Source: Streptomyces syringium
Lineage (GTDB): Bacteria; Actinomycetota; Actinomycetes; Streptomycetales; Streptomycetaceae
Direction: 5' to 3'
DNA: 64,000 nt
Assembly (NCBI RefSeq): GCF_017876625.1
Contig: NZ_JAGIOH010000001.1
Coordinates: 7,461,501 to 7,525,500 of the forward strand
Shown here: positions 50,231 to 58,866 of the stretch, piece by piece
How positions within the stretch are numbered: position 1 is the stretch's first letter
Layout of the letters: the number at the start of each line of letters is the position of its first letter
Notes under the pieces: generated by a model
The model's database searches: none
The model's input: only the letters and a program-made list of their open reading frames with translations
What the model was told of the DNA's origin: nothing
Translations under genes and position numbers: made by a program

Positions 50231-52309
50231 TCAGACCAGCAGCTTCTCCGGGTGGAGAGGCAGCTCGCGGACGCGGACGCCCGTAGCGTGGTGCACCGCG
50301 TTGGCGATCGCCGCGGCCGTGCCCACGATGCCGATCTCGCCGATGCCCTTGCTGCCCATGGGGTTCAGGTGAGGGTCCTGCTCGTCGATCCAGTGGGCCT
50401 CGATGTCGCCGATGTCCGCGCAGGCCGGCACGTGGTACGCGGCGAGGTCGCGCTCGGCGAAGTCACCGAACCGGCTGTCCAGGGTGCTGCCTTCGGTGAG
50501 CGCCATTCCCACCCCCATCACCATCCCGCCGATGAGTTGACTGCGCCCGGTACGGGCGTTGAGGATCCGGCCCGCGGCGAAGACACCCAGGAGACGGCGG
50601 ACGCGGACCTCGCCGGTGTCGGTGTCCACGCGCACCTCGGCGAACTGTGCGCCGAAGGAGGACTTCGCGTGCGGCGGCTCGGACTCGATGTCGTCCGAGG
50701 TGTCGGCGGTGGCCGTCAGCCCGCCGGGCGGAGGCGTCCCCCCGTGCTCGCCGATCAGATCCCCCAGGGCCCGGCAGGCCTTGTGCACCGCCCACCCCCA
50801 GGAGGCGGTCCCGGAGGAACCCCCGGCGAGCGGGGCGGCGGGCAGGGAGCTGCTGCCGATCTCGACCGCGACCCGGTCCATCGGCACCGCGAGCGCCTCG
50901 GCCGCGATCTGCGCCAGCACGGTACGGGCGCCCGTACCGATGTCCGTCGCGTTGACCCGTACGGAGAAGCGGCCGTCGCCGTCGACGCGCACCTGCGCCG
51001 ACGAGGGCGCCACATAGACGGGGTAGCAGGAGGAGGCCACGCCGGTACCGATGAGGTGACGGCCCTCGGTGCGTGAGCGGGGGCGCGGGTCACGCTCGTG
51101 CCAGCCGAAGCGCCGCGCGCCCTCGCGCAGACACTCCACCAGATGCCGGCTGCTGAACGGCTTCCCGCTGTCCGGCTCGGTCGCGGTGTCGTTGCGCACC
51201 CGCAGCTCGACGGGGTCCACGCCGGTGGCGCAGGCGAGTTCGTCCATCGCGCACTCCAGCGCGTACATCCCCGAGGCCTCGCCGGGCGCCCGCATCCAGG
51301 ACGGGCTGGGCACGTCGAGCTCGACGACCTGGTGGGTGGTCCGGCTGTGCGGCGAGACATACATGGTGCGCGAGGGGGTGGCGGCCTGTTCCACGAACTG
51401 CCGGACGGTGGAGGTCTGCGTGGTGACCTCGTGCGCGAGGGCGCTGATCGTCCCGTCCGCGTCCGCGCCGAGCCGCAGGCGCTGGACGACGGGCGGGCGA
51501 TGACCGACGACGGCCGCGAGCTGCGCCCGCGGCAGCGCGAGCTTGACGGGCACCCCGGTGTGCCGGGCGGCCATCGCGGCCAGGACCACCTGCGGCCGTG
51601 GCGTGCCCTTGGAACCGAAGCCGCCGCCCACGTGCTCGGAGACGACGGTGATCCGCTCACTGTCCATGCCGAAGAGCGCGGCCAGTGTCTTCTGGACGGT
51701 GGTGGCGCCCTGGCTGGAGTCGTGGGCGTGCAGGCGGTCGCCCTCCCACCGGGCGGTCGTGGCGTGCGGTTCCATGGGGTGGTTGTGCAGACCGGCCATG
51801 GTGTACGTGGCGTCGACGCGCACGGCGGCGCGCGCGTACGCCGCGTCGAAGTCACCCCGCTCGCGGCTGCCGGGAAAGCCGCCGTTGGCCTCGTCGGGGG
51901 TGTAGAGGCCCGGGTGGTCGGTGGCCAGCACGGCGTCGTGGTCCTCGGCCGCGTACGTGACCTCGATCGCGGCGGCCATGGCGCGCGCGGCCTCCAGGCT
52001 GCGGGCGACCGCCAGCGCGACGTACCAGCCGCGGTGCGGCACACGGTCGTTCTGCAGCACGAGCAGGGTGGCGTCGTCCGCCTCCTTCAGCCGCGGGGCG
52101 TTCTCGTGGGTCAGGACGGCGAGGGCCCCGGGCTCGTCCATCGCCCGCCCCGCGTCGACCGCCACGACCCGCCCCCGGGCGATCGTGGCGGGGACGGGCC
52201 AGGCGTAGGCGGCGCCCGGCGGCGTGTGTTCGGCGGCGTACCGGGCCGCCCCGGTGACCTTCTCGCGCCCTTCGACGCGCACCGGGCCGGGTGTACTCGT
52301 GGTGCTCAT
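50231..52309 (-). CDS. PaoC-like molybdopterin-binding subunit
   Basis: The protein has 692 residues, the length of PaoC/YagR-type large subunits. It opens with VRVEGREKVTGAARYAAEHT. Molybdenum-domain motifs: MEPHATTARWEGDRLHAHDS, VGGGFGSKGTPRPQV, SPSWMRAPGEASGMYALECA, VNATDIGTGARTVLAQIAAE, GGSSGTASWGWAVHKACRAL and GSKGIGEIGIVGTAAAIAN near the C-terminus, with its catalytic Glu. It should hydroxylate aldehydes or N-heterocycles. The start ATGA overlaps the FAD-subunit stop. The order 2Fe-2S, FAD, Mo is that of paoABC. Confidence 0.92.
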   Translation of the reverse strand: MSTTSTPGPVRVEGREKVTGAARYAAEHTPPGAAYAWPVPATIARGRVVAVDAGRAMDEPGALAVLTHENAPRLKEADDATLLVLQNDRVPHRGWYVALAVARSLEAARAMAAAIEVTYAAEDHDAVLATDHPGLYTPDEANGGFPGSRERGDFDAAYARAAVRVDATYTMAGLHNHPMEPHATTARWEGDRLHAHDSSQGATTVQKTLAALFGMDSERITVVSEHVGGGFGSKGTPRPQVVLAAMAARHTGVPVKLALPRAQLAAVVGHRPPVVQRLRLGADADGTISALAHEVTTQTSTVRQFVEQAATPSRTMYVSPHSRTTHQVVELDVPSPSWMRAPGEASGMYALECAMDELACATGVDPVELRVRNDTATEPDSGKPFSSRHLVECLREGARRFGWHERDPRPRSRTEGRHLIGTGVASSCYPVYVAPSSAQVRVDGDGRFSVRVNATDIGTGARTVLAQIAAEALAVPMDRVAVEIGSSSLPAAPLAGGSSGTASWGWAVHKACRALGDLIGEHGGTPPPGGLTATADTSDDIESEPPHAKSSFGAQFAEVRVDTDTGEVRVRRLLGVFAAGRILNARTGRSQLIGGMVMGVGMALTEGSTLDSRFGDFAERDLAAYHVPACADIGDIEAHWIDEQDPHLNPMGSKGIGEIGIVGTAAAIANAVHHATGVRVRELPLHPEKLLV

Positions 52310-53322
52310 GAGGTGGCCCCCTCGGTGACGGCGGCGGTGCCGCCGAGGCCGGCGAGTCCGCTGAGGACGCGCACGGCCAGATTGCGCGCGAGGGACACCT
52401 TGAAGGCGTTGTCGCGCAGTGGCTCCGCGGCCGCCAGCTCGGCGTCGGCGGCACGGGTGAAGGACTCCTCGGTGGCCCGGGCCCCGCGCAGCGCGCCCTC
52501 CGCCGCGCGGGCCCGCCACGGCTTGTGGGCGAGACCGCCGAACGCCAGCCGGACGTCGTGGACCGTGCCCTCACGCACATCGAGCGCGGCGGCGACGGAG
52601 ACGAGGGCGAAGGCGAACGAGGCGCGGTCGCGCGCCTTGCGGTATGCGGACCCGCCCGCCGGCGGGGGCGGCAGCTCGACGGCGAGTACCAGCTCGGCGT
52701 GGCGGATGACCGTGTCCCGATGGGGTTCGTCGCCGGGCAGCCGGTGGAAGTCCGTGAGGTCGACCGTCCGCTCGCCCTCGGGCCCCCGCAGGTGCACGAC
52801 GGCGTCGAGCGCCGCGAGCGCCACGGCCATGTCCGAGGGGTGCGTGGCCACGCAGGCCTCGGAATGGCCGAGCACGGCGAGCTCGCGGTGGACGCCCTCG
52901 CGGGCCGGGCAGCCGCTGCCGGGAACGCGTTTGTTGCACGGCTTGCCGACGTCCTGGAAGTACAGGCAGCGGGTGCGCTGGAGCAGGTTCCCGCCCGTGG
53001 TGGCGGCGTTGCGGAGCTGGCCGGACGCGCCCGCCAGCACCGCCTGGGACAGCGCCGGATAGCGGGTGCGTACGGCCGGGTGGGCGGCGAGGTCGCTGTT
53101 GCGGACGCCAGCGCCGATCCACAGACCGCCGCCCGCCGTCTCCCGGATCTCCGTGAGCGGCAGTCTGCTGACGTCCACCAGCAGACCGGGGGAGGCCACA
53201 CCCAGCTTCATCAGGTCGACGAGGTTCGTACCGCCGCCGAGGAACATGCCGTCGGGGGAGCCGGCCAGGGCCGCGATCGCCGCGTCGACGTCGTCGGCGC
53301 GCGTGTAGGCGAAGCTCCTCAC
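52306..53322 (-). CDS. PaoB-like FAD-binding subunit
   Basis: The protein has 338 residues. It is a vanillyl-alcohol-oxidase-fold FAD subunit: MFLGGGTNLVDLMKLGVASP and GASGQLRNAATTGGNLLQRT bind FAD. A Cys-rich insert (TRCLYFQDVGKPCNKRVPGS followed by GCPA) matches the [4Fe-4S] site peculiar to PaoB among this family. The CO-dehydrogenase FAD C-terminal fold follows (ASFAFALVSVAAALDVREGT). The GTG start overlaps the upstream stop (GTGA). Confidence 0.92.
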   Translation of the reverse strand: MRSFAYTRADDVDAAIAALAGSPDGMFLGGGTNLVDLMKLGVASPGLLVDVSRLPLTEIRETAGGGLWIGAGVRNSDLAAHPAVRTRYPALSQAVLAGASGQLRNAATTGGNLLQRTRCLYFQDVGKPCNKRVPGSGCPAREGVHRELAVLGHSEACVATHPSDMAVALAALDAVVHLRGPEGERTVDLTDFHRLPGDEPHRDTVIRHAELVLAVELPPPPAGGSAYRKARDRASFAFALVSVAAALDVREGTVHDVRLAFGGLAHKPWRARAAEGALRGARATEESFTRAADAELAAAEPLRDNAFKVSLARNLAVRVLSGLAGLGGTAAVTEGATS

Positions 53323-53909
53323 CGCGTCACGTCCTCGATCGCGCCGACGATGTTGGGGTACGCGCCGCACCGGCACAGGTTGCCGCTCATCCGCTCGCGG
53401 ATCTCGTCGGGGGACAGGGGGACGCCCGGGCCCGGCGGACCGTCCGTCAGCGGGGTGACGTACGAGGGGTGACCCGCCGCCGCCTCGGAGATCGCCCCGA
53501 CCGCCGAGCAGAGCTGCCCCGGCGTGCAGTAGCCGCACTGGAAACCGTCGCGGTCGACGAACGCCTGCTGGAGCGGATGCAGCCCGTCGCCTCCGGCCTG
53601 TCCCGCCAGCCCCTCGATGGTGGTGATCTGCGCGTCGTCGTACGCGACCGCCGGCAGCAGACAGCTGTTCACGCGCCGCCCGTCGACCAGCACGGTGCAC
53701 GCCCCGCACTGCCCGTGATCGCACCCCTTCTTGGCGCCGGTGAGATCCAGGTGCTCGCGCAGGGCGTCGAGCACGGTCGTCCGGTTGTCGAGGGTCAGCC
53801 GCCGGGGAACGCCGTTGACCCGGAGGGTCACTGTCGAGGTGGTGGTCCGGTCAGGGTCGCCGGACCGGCCCGGACCGGTGGGCCGGTCGGGGGCGGGGTG
53901 CGTTGCCAC
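53319..53909 (-). CDS. PaoA-like [2Fe-2S] subunit
   Basis: The protein has 196 residues. GAKKGCDHGQCGACTVLVDG and SCLLPAVAYD carry the plant-type cluster ligands; FQCGYCTPGQLCSAV and SGNLCRCGAYPNIVGAI carry the second. Here the canonical Gly before the third Cys is kept, unlike the fused protein at 28.7 kb. PaoA proteins often have a Tat signal; this one has only a polar 25-residue N-terminus. It starts the three-gene operon with a GTG behind GGCGAGG. Confidence 0.92.
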   Translation of the reverse strand: MATHPAPDRPTGPGRSGDPDRTTTSTVTLRVNGVPRRLTLDNRTTVLDALREHLDLTGAKKGCDHGQCGACTVLVDGRRVNSCLLPAVAYDDAQITTIEGLAGQAGGDGLHPLQQAFVDRDGFQCGYCTPGQLCSAVGAISEAAAGHPSYVTPLTDGPPGPGVPLSPDEIRERMSGNLCRCGAYPNIVGAIEDVTR

Positions 53910-54021
53910 GGTGCCTCGCCTTTCGCTGGTGTCCCATCAGCACCGTGACGAGGTCCCCGGTTCCCCGGCGCGCGTAAACGCACCAGGGAGGGACGACACC
54001 CATTCGGCCCGCCTCAGGGGA

Positions 54022-55197
54022 TCACTTCAGCGCGCTGCGCTTGTGCCACTGCTCCCAGGTCTCCTGCCAGACCTCCAGGCCGTTGCCGACGTCCGTCTTC
54101 TTGGTGCTGGTGGTGCCCTTGACCTCGACGGTGGAGCCGATGGACAGGAAGTCGTAGACCTTCTTGGCGTCGCTGGTGGTCATACCGAAGCAGCCGTGGC
54201 TGTTGTTCTCCACGCCGATGGAGTTGTTCCAGGGCGCCGAGTGCAGGAAGGTCCCGGAGGCGGTCAGATGGGTCACCCACTTCGAGTCCAGCATCCACTG
54301 CTTGCCGTAACCGATGGTGGACGAGTCCATGGTCTCCGCGGCGTTCTTGCTGCGTACCGTGTGGATGCCGCCGCGCGTGGGGTCGGTGGGGGAGCCCGCC
54401 GAACCCTTGATGTCGCCGACGGGCTTGCCGTTCTCGTACATGGTCAGGGTGTGGCCGGGGACGTCTATGACGGCCTTGCGGTCGGCGCCTATGGTGAAGC
54501 CGAAGTTGTAGTTCCGCGCGAACCAGCCGCCCTCACCGGAGTTGATTCCCGACAGCGAGCCGTTCACCGAGACCTTGGTCCCGCTCGGCCAGTAGTCCTT
54601 GGGCCGCCAGTCGATCCGGTCCTGGCCCGAGTAGTCCTTGACCCACCCCCAGGAGCCCTCGATCTTGGGCTGGGTGGTGACCTTCAGGGACTTCTCGATC
54701 TCGGCCCGCTTGCTGTCGTCCACCGGCTTGTCGAAGAGGATCGAGACCGGCATGCCCGTACCGACGGTCTGGCCGTTGCTGGGGGTGTTGGTGAGCTTGT
54801 TGACCGCCGGCGCCTGCTGTGTGGTGAAGGTGGCGGTCGAGGACGACTCCTTGCCCTTGCCGTCCTTGCCGCCCTTCGCCGTGGCCCGCACGGTGTACGT
54901 GGTCTGGGGGCCGGCCTTGCTGTCCGAGGCCCAGGAGGAACCGTCGGCCGCCAGCTGCCCCGTGACCTTGTTGCCCTTGTCGTCCTTGACGTCCACCTGG
55001 GTGAGCCGCCCGCCGTCCGCCTTCACCGCGATCGGCGAGCCGAGCGCGACGTCCTTGCCGCCCGCCGGGCTGACGGTGATTTTGGCTTCCGCGTCGGAAC
55101 CGGAGCCACCGGAACCGCCCCCGCAGGCGGTGAGCATCAGGGAGCCCGTGAGAGCGGAAACCAACAGTACGGAGCGACGGCTCGATCCGAGGTGCAC
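54022..55197 (-). CDS. L,D-transpeptidase lipoprotein
   Basis: The protein has 391 residues. The GTG at 55197 follows GGAAAGG, and the N-terminus is a lipoprotein signal with lipobox LTAC (about residue 28). Two immunoglobulin-like domains (about 40-140 and 140-245) precede the YkuD catalytic domain (about 255-370), whose active-site Cys is in NNSHGCFGMTTSDAKKVYDF, with upstream FLHSAPWN. It forms 3-3 cross-links in peptidoglycan and acts outside the membrane. The build is that of mycobacterial LdtMt2-like enzymes. The length is normal. Confidence 0.92.
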   Translation of the reverse strand: MHLGSSRRSVLLVSALTGSLMLTACGGGSGGSGSDAEAKITVSPAGGKDVALGSPIAVKADGGRLTQVDVKDDKGNKVTGQLAADGSSWASDSKAGPQTTYTVRATAKGGKDGKGKESSSTATFTTQQAPAVNKLTNTPSNGQTVGTGMPVSILFDKPVDDSKRAEIEKSLKVTTQPKIEGSWGWVKDYSGQDRIDWRPKDYWPSGTKVSVNGSLSGINSGEGGWFARNYNFGFTIGADRKAVIDVPGHTLTMYENGKPVGDIKGSAGSPTDPTRGGIHTVRSKNAAETMDSSTIGYGKQWMLDSKWVTHLTASGTFLHSAPWNNSIGVENNSHGCFGMTTSDAKKVYDFLSIGSTVEVKGTTSTKKTDVGNGLEVWQETWEQWHKRSALK

Positions 55198-55383
55198 GTC
55201 AGTCGACCTTTCCAGCAACAAGAACAAGGCGGTGGGGCACGGCCTCGGTGACCCACCAGCGCGGCGGCAAACACCGCCCACAGCTCTACAGATGAGCTGC
55301 GGGCTTGTGCGGTTGCATGGAGAAAGAAACGTTTGTGCGGTGCATGGACCGGAGTGTCCGACTCCGTCGGCCGACGGCCGGTT

Positions 55384-55926
55384 CTACGCGGCGAATTCCG
55401 TGAGATCGATGGCGTGCACGAGCAGCGGAATGTCGTACTCGGGATGTGTGATCTCGCGCTCCCGCGTCATGCCGAGCTTGCGCAGCACGTTCTGAGAGGC
55501 GTCGTCGCCCGGCCGGGACACGCTGATGACACGGTCGAGCCCACGCTCCTGCAACGCGAACTCCAACGTGGCCTGAGCCCCTTCGGACGCGTACCCCTGG
55601 CCCCAGAACTGCCGTCCGAGCCGCCAGCTGATCTGGACCTCGTGCTCCAGCCCGGGCAGCGAGACGGGCACCGAAAGACCGACGCACCCGGCCAGTTCAC
55701 CGGAGGCGAGCAGCTCGACGGCGAACACGCCGAAGCCCTCGTCGTCCCACTCCTCCTCCCAGCCCTCGATGTCCTCGGCGGTCTCCTCCAGGTCCCGGAC
55801 CGAGCCGTCACCGACCCAGCGCATGACCTCCGGGTCGGCGTTGATGTCGGCCATCGGGCCGAGATCGTCCTCGCGCCAGCGGCGGAGCATCAGTCGGGGC
55901 GTTCGAATCTCTGTCACGGCGATCAT
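55384..55926 (-). CDS. GNAT-family N-acetyltransferase (RimJ/RimL-like)
   Basis: The protein has 180 residues from ATG 55926; GTG 55917 in the same frame is possible. It begins TPRLMLRRWREDDL, the usual RimJ/RimL-like opening, continues with SWRLGRQFWGQGYASEGAQA (acetyl-CoA loop Q-x-x-G-x-A form) and ends with VISVSRPGDDASQNVLRKLG. The acceptor is unknown. It shares a 452 bp divergent region with the Ddn-hemerythrin gene. Confidence 0.85.
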   Translation of the reverse strand: MIAVTEIRTPRLMLRRWREDDLGPMADINADPEVMRWVGDGSVRDLEETAEDIEGWEEEWDDEGFGVFAVELLASGELAGCVGLSVPVSLPGLEHEVQISWRLGRQFWGQGYASEGAQATLEFALQERGLDRVISVSRPGDDASQNVLRKLGMTREREITHPEYDIPLLVHAIDLTEFAA

Positions 55927-56027
55927 CCTGCCGACCGGAGGCGGACAAAGCCAACCGGGACGCGCCACCGTCGGAGCGGACCGGGCCGGCGGCTGCCCCG
56001 CCCGGTGGGGGAGCGGGACCACGCGCG

Positions 56028-56057
56028 TTGACAACAGGGTCGCCTGATGGCTGTAAT
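56028..56057 (+). promoter_or_regulatory. Near-consensus sigma-HrdB promoter
   Basis: TTGACA (56028-56033) and TGTAAT (56052-56057) are spaced 18 bp apart on the plus strand. Transcription would start near 56065, leaving a leader of about 310 nt before the Ddn-hemerythrin ATG at 56379. Confidence 0.6.
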
Positions 56058-56137
56058 GGCGGGGCGCCGCGTGACGCCGACCACAGAGCAGTGGGCAGGT
56101 CGGCAGTCGGGCGAGCGCCGTACCGAGGGACCACACC

Positions 56138-56167
56138 ATGAGTGCATCTTCCGCACCCCGCGCCTGA
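56138..56167 (+). CDS. Possible 9-residue upstream peptide
   Basis: ATG 56138 has GAGGGA at a good distance and reads MSASSAPRA before a TGA. It lies in the long leader of the Ddn-hemerythrin transcript. Only the ribosome-binding site supports it. Confidence 0.25.
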   Translation: MSASSAPRA

Positions 56168-56378
56168 CGCCGATCACGTCCGCGCGTCCTCCCTTGTCCT
56201 CCGCGGTGCCCCGCACCGCCGTGTGACGTCATCACCGCCATGCCTTCCCGACGGCCGTCCGGGCTTCCGACCGGCGCCGTCCCCAGGCGGGGACCGAGTG
56301 CCGCGCGCCTCACCGTCATCCACCCTCACCACGGTGCGACCGTGGAACGGGCGTACTTCTCTGGAGATCCGACACCGC

Positions 56379-57317
56379 ATGCCCACTTCCTTCAACCAAT
56401 CCGTCATCGAGGAGTTCCGCGCCAACGGCGGAAAGGTCGGCGGCCCCTTCGAGGGCGGCGACCTCCTCCTTCTCACCACCACCGGCGCGAAGTCGGGAGC
56501 GGAGCACACTGTTCCGCTCGGTTACGTCCGCGTCGGCGGCCTGCTGCTCGTCATCGGCTCCGCCGCCGGAGCGCCCCGGCACCCCGCCTGGTACCACAAC
56601 CTGCTCGCCCACCCGCTGGTGCGGGTGGAGCTCGGCACCGAGGAATTCGAAGCGATCGCCGTGCCCGCCGAAGGCACGCGGCGCGACCGGCTGTTCGAGC
56701 AAGTGGCCGCTGTGGAACCGGGATACGCCGACTACCAGACCCGCACCACCCGGCTCCTGCCGGTCGTGGTGCTGGAGCGCCCCGGGATCGAGCCGGGGGA
56801 GGGGCCGGGCGAGGTCACCACGCTCGCCGACAAGCTCCTGGAGGTCCACACATGGCTGCGCGCACAGCTACGGCATGTGGGCGCCGAGGTCGACGCCCAC
56901 TTCGCCGCGCGGGCGGATCGCACCGGGCCCGACGGGCCCCCGGCGGCGCCCGGGCTGGGACTGCAGATCCGCCAGCACTGCCTGGCGTTCTGCCAGTCCC
57001 TGGAGTTCCATCACACCGGCGAGGACGCGCATGTCTTCCCCGCGCTCGCCAGTCGCCACCCCCATCTGGCAGCCGCGCTCGACCGGCTCCGTGACGAACA
57101 CCGGACGGTCGCACGCCTCCAGGGCGAGCTGGTCGCCCTGCTGGCAGACATCGGCGGAGCCGACCCGTTGCGCTTCCGCACCGAGCTGAACCGCATGGCA
57201 CGCGAGCTGACGGCACACCTCGACTACGAGGAGGAGTCGCTGATCCCCGTCCTCGCCGGCATCCCCTTCCCCCCGGCCCCACCCGCGCACGCCGGGGCCG
57301 CCACCGTGACCGGCTGA
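56379..57317 (+). CDS. F420-dependent nitroreductase-like (Ddn) protein fused to a hemerythrin domain
   Basis: The protein has 312 residues. Residues 1-130 are of the Ddn/DUF385 split-barrel family (FNQSVIEEFRANGGKVGGPF, LLLTTTGAKSGAEHTVPLGY, APRHPAWYHNLLAHP), which binds deazaflavin F420. Residues about 150-300 are a hemerythrin HHE domain: QHCLAF, FHHTGEDAHVFPAL, RLRDEHRTVARL and LTAHLDYEEESLIPVL give the expected His and Glu ligands for a di-iron site. Stand-alone Ddn proteins end at about 150 residues. The fusion may couple F420H2 to an oxygen- or NO-sensing di-iron centre. A promoter and a long leader precede it. Confidence 0.85.
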   Translation: MPTSFNQSVIEEFRANGGKVGGPFEGGDLLLLTTTGAKSGAEHTVPLGYVRVGGLLLVIGSAAGAPRHPAWYHNLLAHPLVRVELGTEEFEAIAVPAEGTRRDRLFEQVAAVEPGYADYQTRTTRLLPVVVLERPGIEPGEGPGEVTTLADKLLEVHTWLRAQLRHVGAEVDAHFAARADRTGPDGPPAAPGLGLQIRQHCLAFCQSLEFHHTGEDAHVFPALASRHPHLAAALDRLRDEHRTVARLQGELVALLADIGGADPLRFRTELNRMARELTAHLDYEEESLIPVLAGIPFPPAPPAHAGAATVTG

Positions 57318-57326
57318 CGGGCCGAC

Positions 57327-57352
57327 GGGGGCGGCGGTCCGCTGCCGCCCCC
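57327..57352. terminator. Terminator between the Ddn-hemerythrin and esterase genes
   Basis: GGGGGCGGC (57327-57335) and GCCGCCCCC (57344-57352) form a 9-bp stem with an 8-nt loop between convergent genes. Confidence 0.75.
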
Positions 57353-57370
57353 GGCACGACCCCTTGCGGC

Positions 57371-57400
57371 CGTCACGACAGCGGGCGTCACGACAGCGGG
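57371..57400. repeat. Tandem 15-bp repeat over the esterase stop codon
   Basis: CGTCACGACAGCGGG occurs twice in tandem (57371-57385, 57386-57400). The second copy holds the last codons and the TGA of the esterase gene; the first copy would restore the same codons beyond the stop in a shifted register. Confidence 0.7.
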
Positions 57401-58743
57401 TGCGCCGCACGGAAGGCGTGCAGGTGGACGAGGACGTCGTGCCCCCTGCCGAGCGCGAACGGGCGGTAGGGGTCGCCGGGCGGTCCGATGTCCCGGGTGG
57501 GACGGGCCCGGTGCGACCAGTCGCGGGCCGCCGACGGGACGGTCCGCAGATCCACCAGGAAATCCCGGTACCGCGTCTCGTGGCCCACCCGCTCCAGTAG
57601 CTCCTCGCTGCTGCCCGCCCTGGGCGACGCGAACTCCTCGGTCCGCCACTTTCCGTCGTCGCCCGGCACGGTGGCACTTCCGCGTCCGAAGGTCGTGCCC
57701 ACGCTGAGGTAGCCGCCTTCACCGAGCAGTTTTCGCAAGTAGGCCCCTTGGGTGACGGGGTAGTGGGCGGGATCGTAGGTCTCGTAGGCGGTGTGCCCGT
57801 TGTGGCCGGACAGCAGGAGCTTGTGACCGGTGTGCCGGTACCACCAAGCGGTGTTCCAGGCCATCAGTTCGTCGCGGTAACGCATGGCCTCGGGCCAGGT
57901 CGCCGGGTCCTTGAGATCGAAGGCCAGCAGCGTGGCGGTCTGCTCGATGACCCGCGCGTGCTGCACGACCCGGTCGTAGGCCGCGCGGTCGGGTCCGGGG
58001 CGCAGTCCCTCCAGGATGCTCACGGCCTGCCGGGCCAGTCCGGCCAGCCGGCGGCGCTCGGCCGGCGGCAGCGCACTGAAGTCGGTCTCGGCGGCATGGG
58101 CCCACAACGCCTCGTAGAGCCCGTCGAACTTCGGCCGCAGTGCCGGATGCCGTCGGCCGACGTACCCGAGGACCCGCTCGAACAGCATGTCGTCGATGCG
58201 CGGGTAGGCCAGATCGTTCCCCATGAACCGCACCGGGGACTTCGGGTGGCGCACATTGTGCTCACGCATCCACGTGATCAGGTCCAGATACTCGTGGACG
58301 TGCCACGGCCACTTGCCGTTGCCGAACTCCTCTTCCATGATCGTGCGCGGGTCGCCGGTGCCCTGCCGCACGTACGCGTCGATCCGCAGCCCGGCGCCCC
58401 AGCCGGCCTCCAGCGCGAAGGTCCTGAACCCCTTGTGCTCGACCAGATACCGGAAGACCCGGTGCTTGAGGGTGAACAGCTCGTGCGCACCGTGGGCCAC
58501 CTCACCGAGCCCGACCACCGGCACGTCACCGATCGCCGCGCCGAGCGGGCGCAGATCGCCGAGGTCGCCGTACGGCCCGGTCGACCGCAGCGGCCGGCAG
58601 GCGCGGGCGAACGCGGCGACGACCGCACCGGCCCGGCCGTCGGGCGGCGGGGCCGCGGTCCGGGCGTGCGCCGGCCGCGCGGTGGCGGTGAAGCCCAGGG
58701 CGGGCAGCGCAGCGAGCAGCGACCGGCGTGAGAGGGGCGACAT
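57388..58743 (-). CDS. Secreted erythromycin-esterase family protein
   Basis: The protein has 451 residues. The ATG at 58743 has GGGAGA 8 bp upstream. SRRSLLAALPALGFTATARP is a signal peptide with a twin-arginine look. Family motifs: VPVVGLGEVAHGAHELFTLK (Glu/His pair), LVEHKGFRTFALEAGWGAGL, RFMGNDLAYPRIDDML and LLLSGHNGHTAYETY. EreA/EreB hydrolyse the macrolide lactone, but most genomic relatives, especially exported ones, have unknown substrates; resistance should not be assumed. The 3' end carries a tandem duplication. Confidence 0.85.
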   Translation of the reverse strand: MSPLSRRSLLAALPALGFTATARPAHARTAAPPPDGRAGAVVAAFARACRPLRSTGPYGDLGDLRPLGAAIGDVPVVGLGEVAHGAHELFTLKHRVFRYLVEHKGFRTFALEAGWGAGLRIDAYVRQGTGDPRTIMEEEFGNGKWPWHVHEYLDLITWMREHNVRHPKSPVRFMGNDLAYPRIDDMLFERVLGYVGRRHPALRPKFDGLYEALWAHAAETDFSALPPAERRRLAGLARQAVSILEGLRPGPDRAAYDRVVQHARVIEQTATLLAFDLKDPATWPEAMRYRDELMAWNTAWWYRHTGHKLLLSGHNGHTAYETYDPAHYPVTQGAYLRKLLGEGGYLSVGTTFGRGSATVPGDDGKWRTEEFASPRAGSSEELLERVGHETRYRDFLVDLRTVPSAARDWSHRARPTRDIGPPGDPYRPFALGRGHDVLVHLHAFRAAHPLS

Positions 58744-58866
58744 GGCGGGGTTCTCCCTACGGGTGGGGCCGGACGATCGGTCCGGACCCAGTCTTCCCGG
58801 GGGCGCACCGCGCCGGCGATCCCGCCACCACCCGCCCGGCGGTGGGGACAGCCCCACCGTCGCGCG

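Larger units (their letters stand above)
55927..56378. other. 452 bp divergent region with a strong promoter and a short open frame
   Basis: The region separates the GNAT gene from the Ddn-hemerythrin gene. It holds a near-consensus promoter (56028-56057) and a 9-codon frame (56138-56167), listed separately. From 56142 a frame is open without a stop into the Ddn gene, so an N-terminal extension cannot be excluded, but it is not conserved-looking. I see no RNA gene. Confidence 0.4.

Noticed and set aside
57388..58743. Macrolide resistance from the erythromycin-esterase homologue
   Set aside because: The protein is exported and most members of the family have unknown substrates; no macrolide cluster is nearby.
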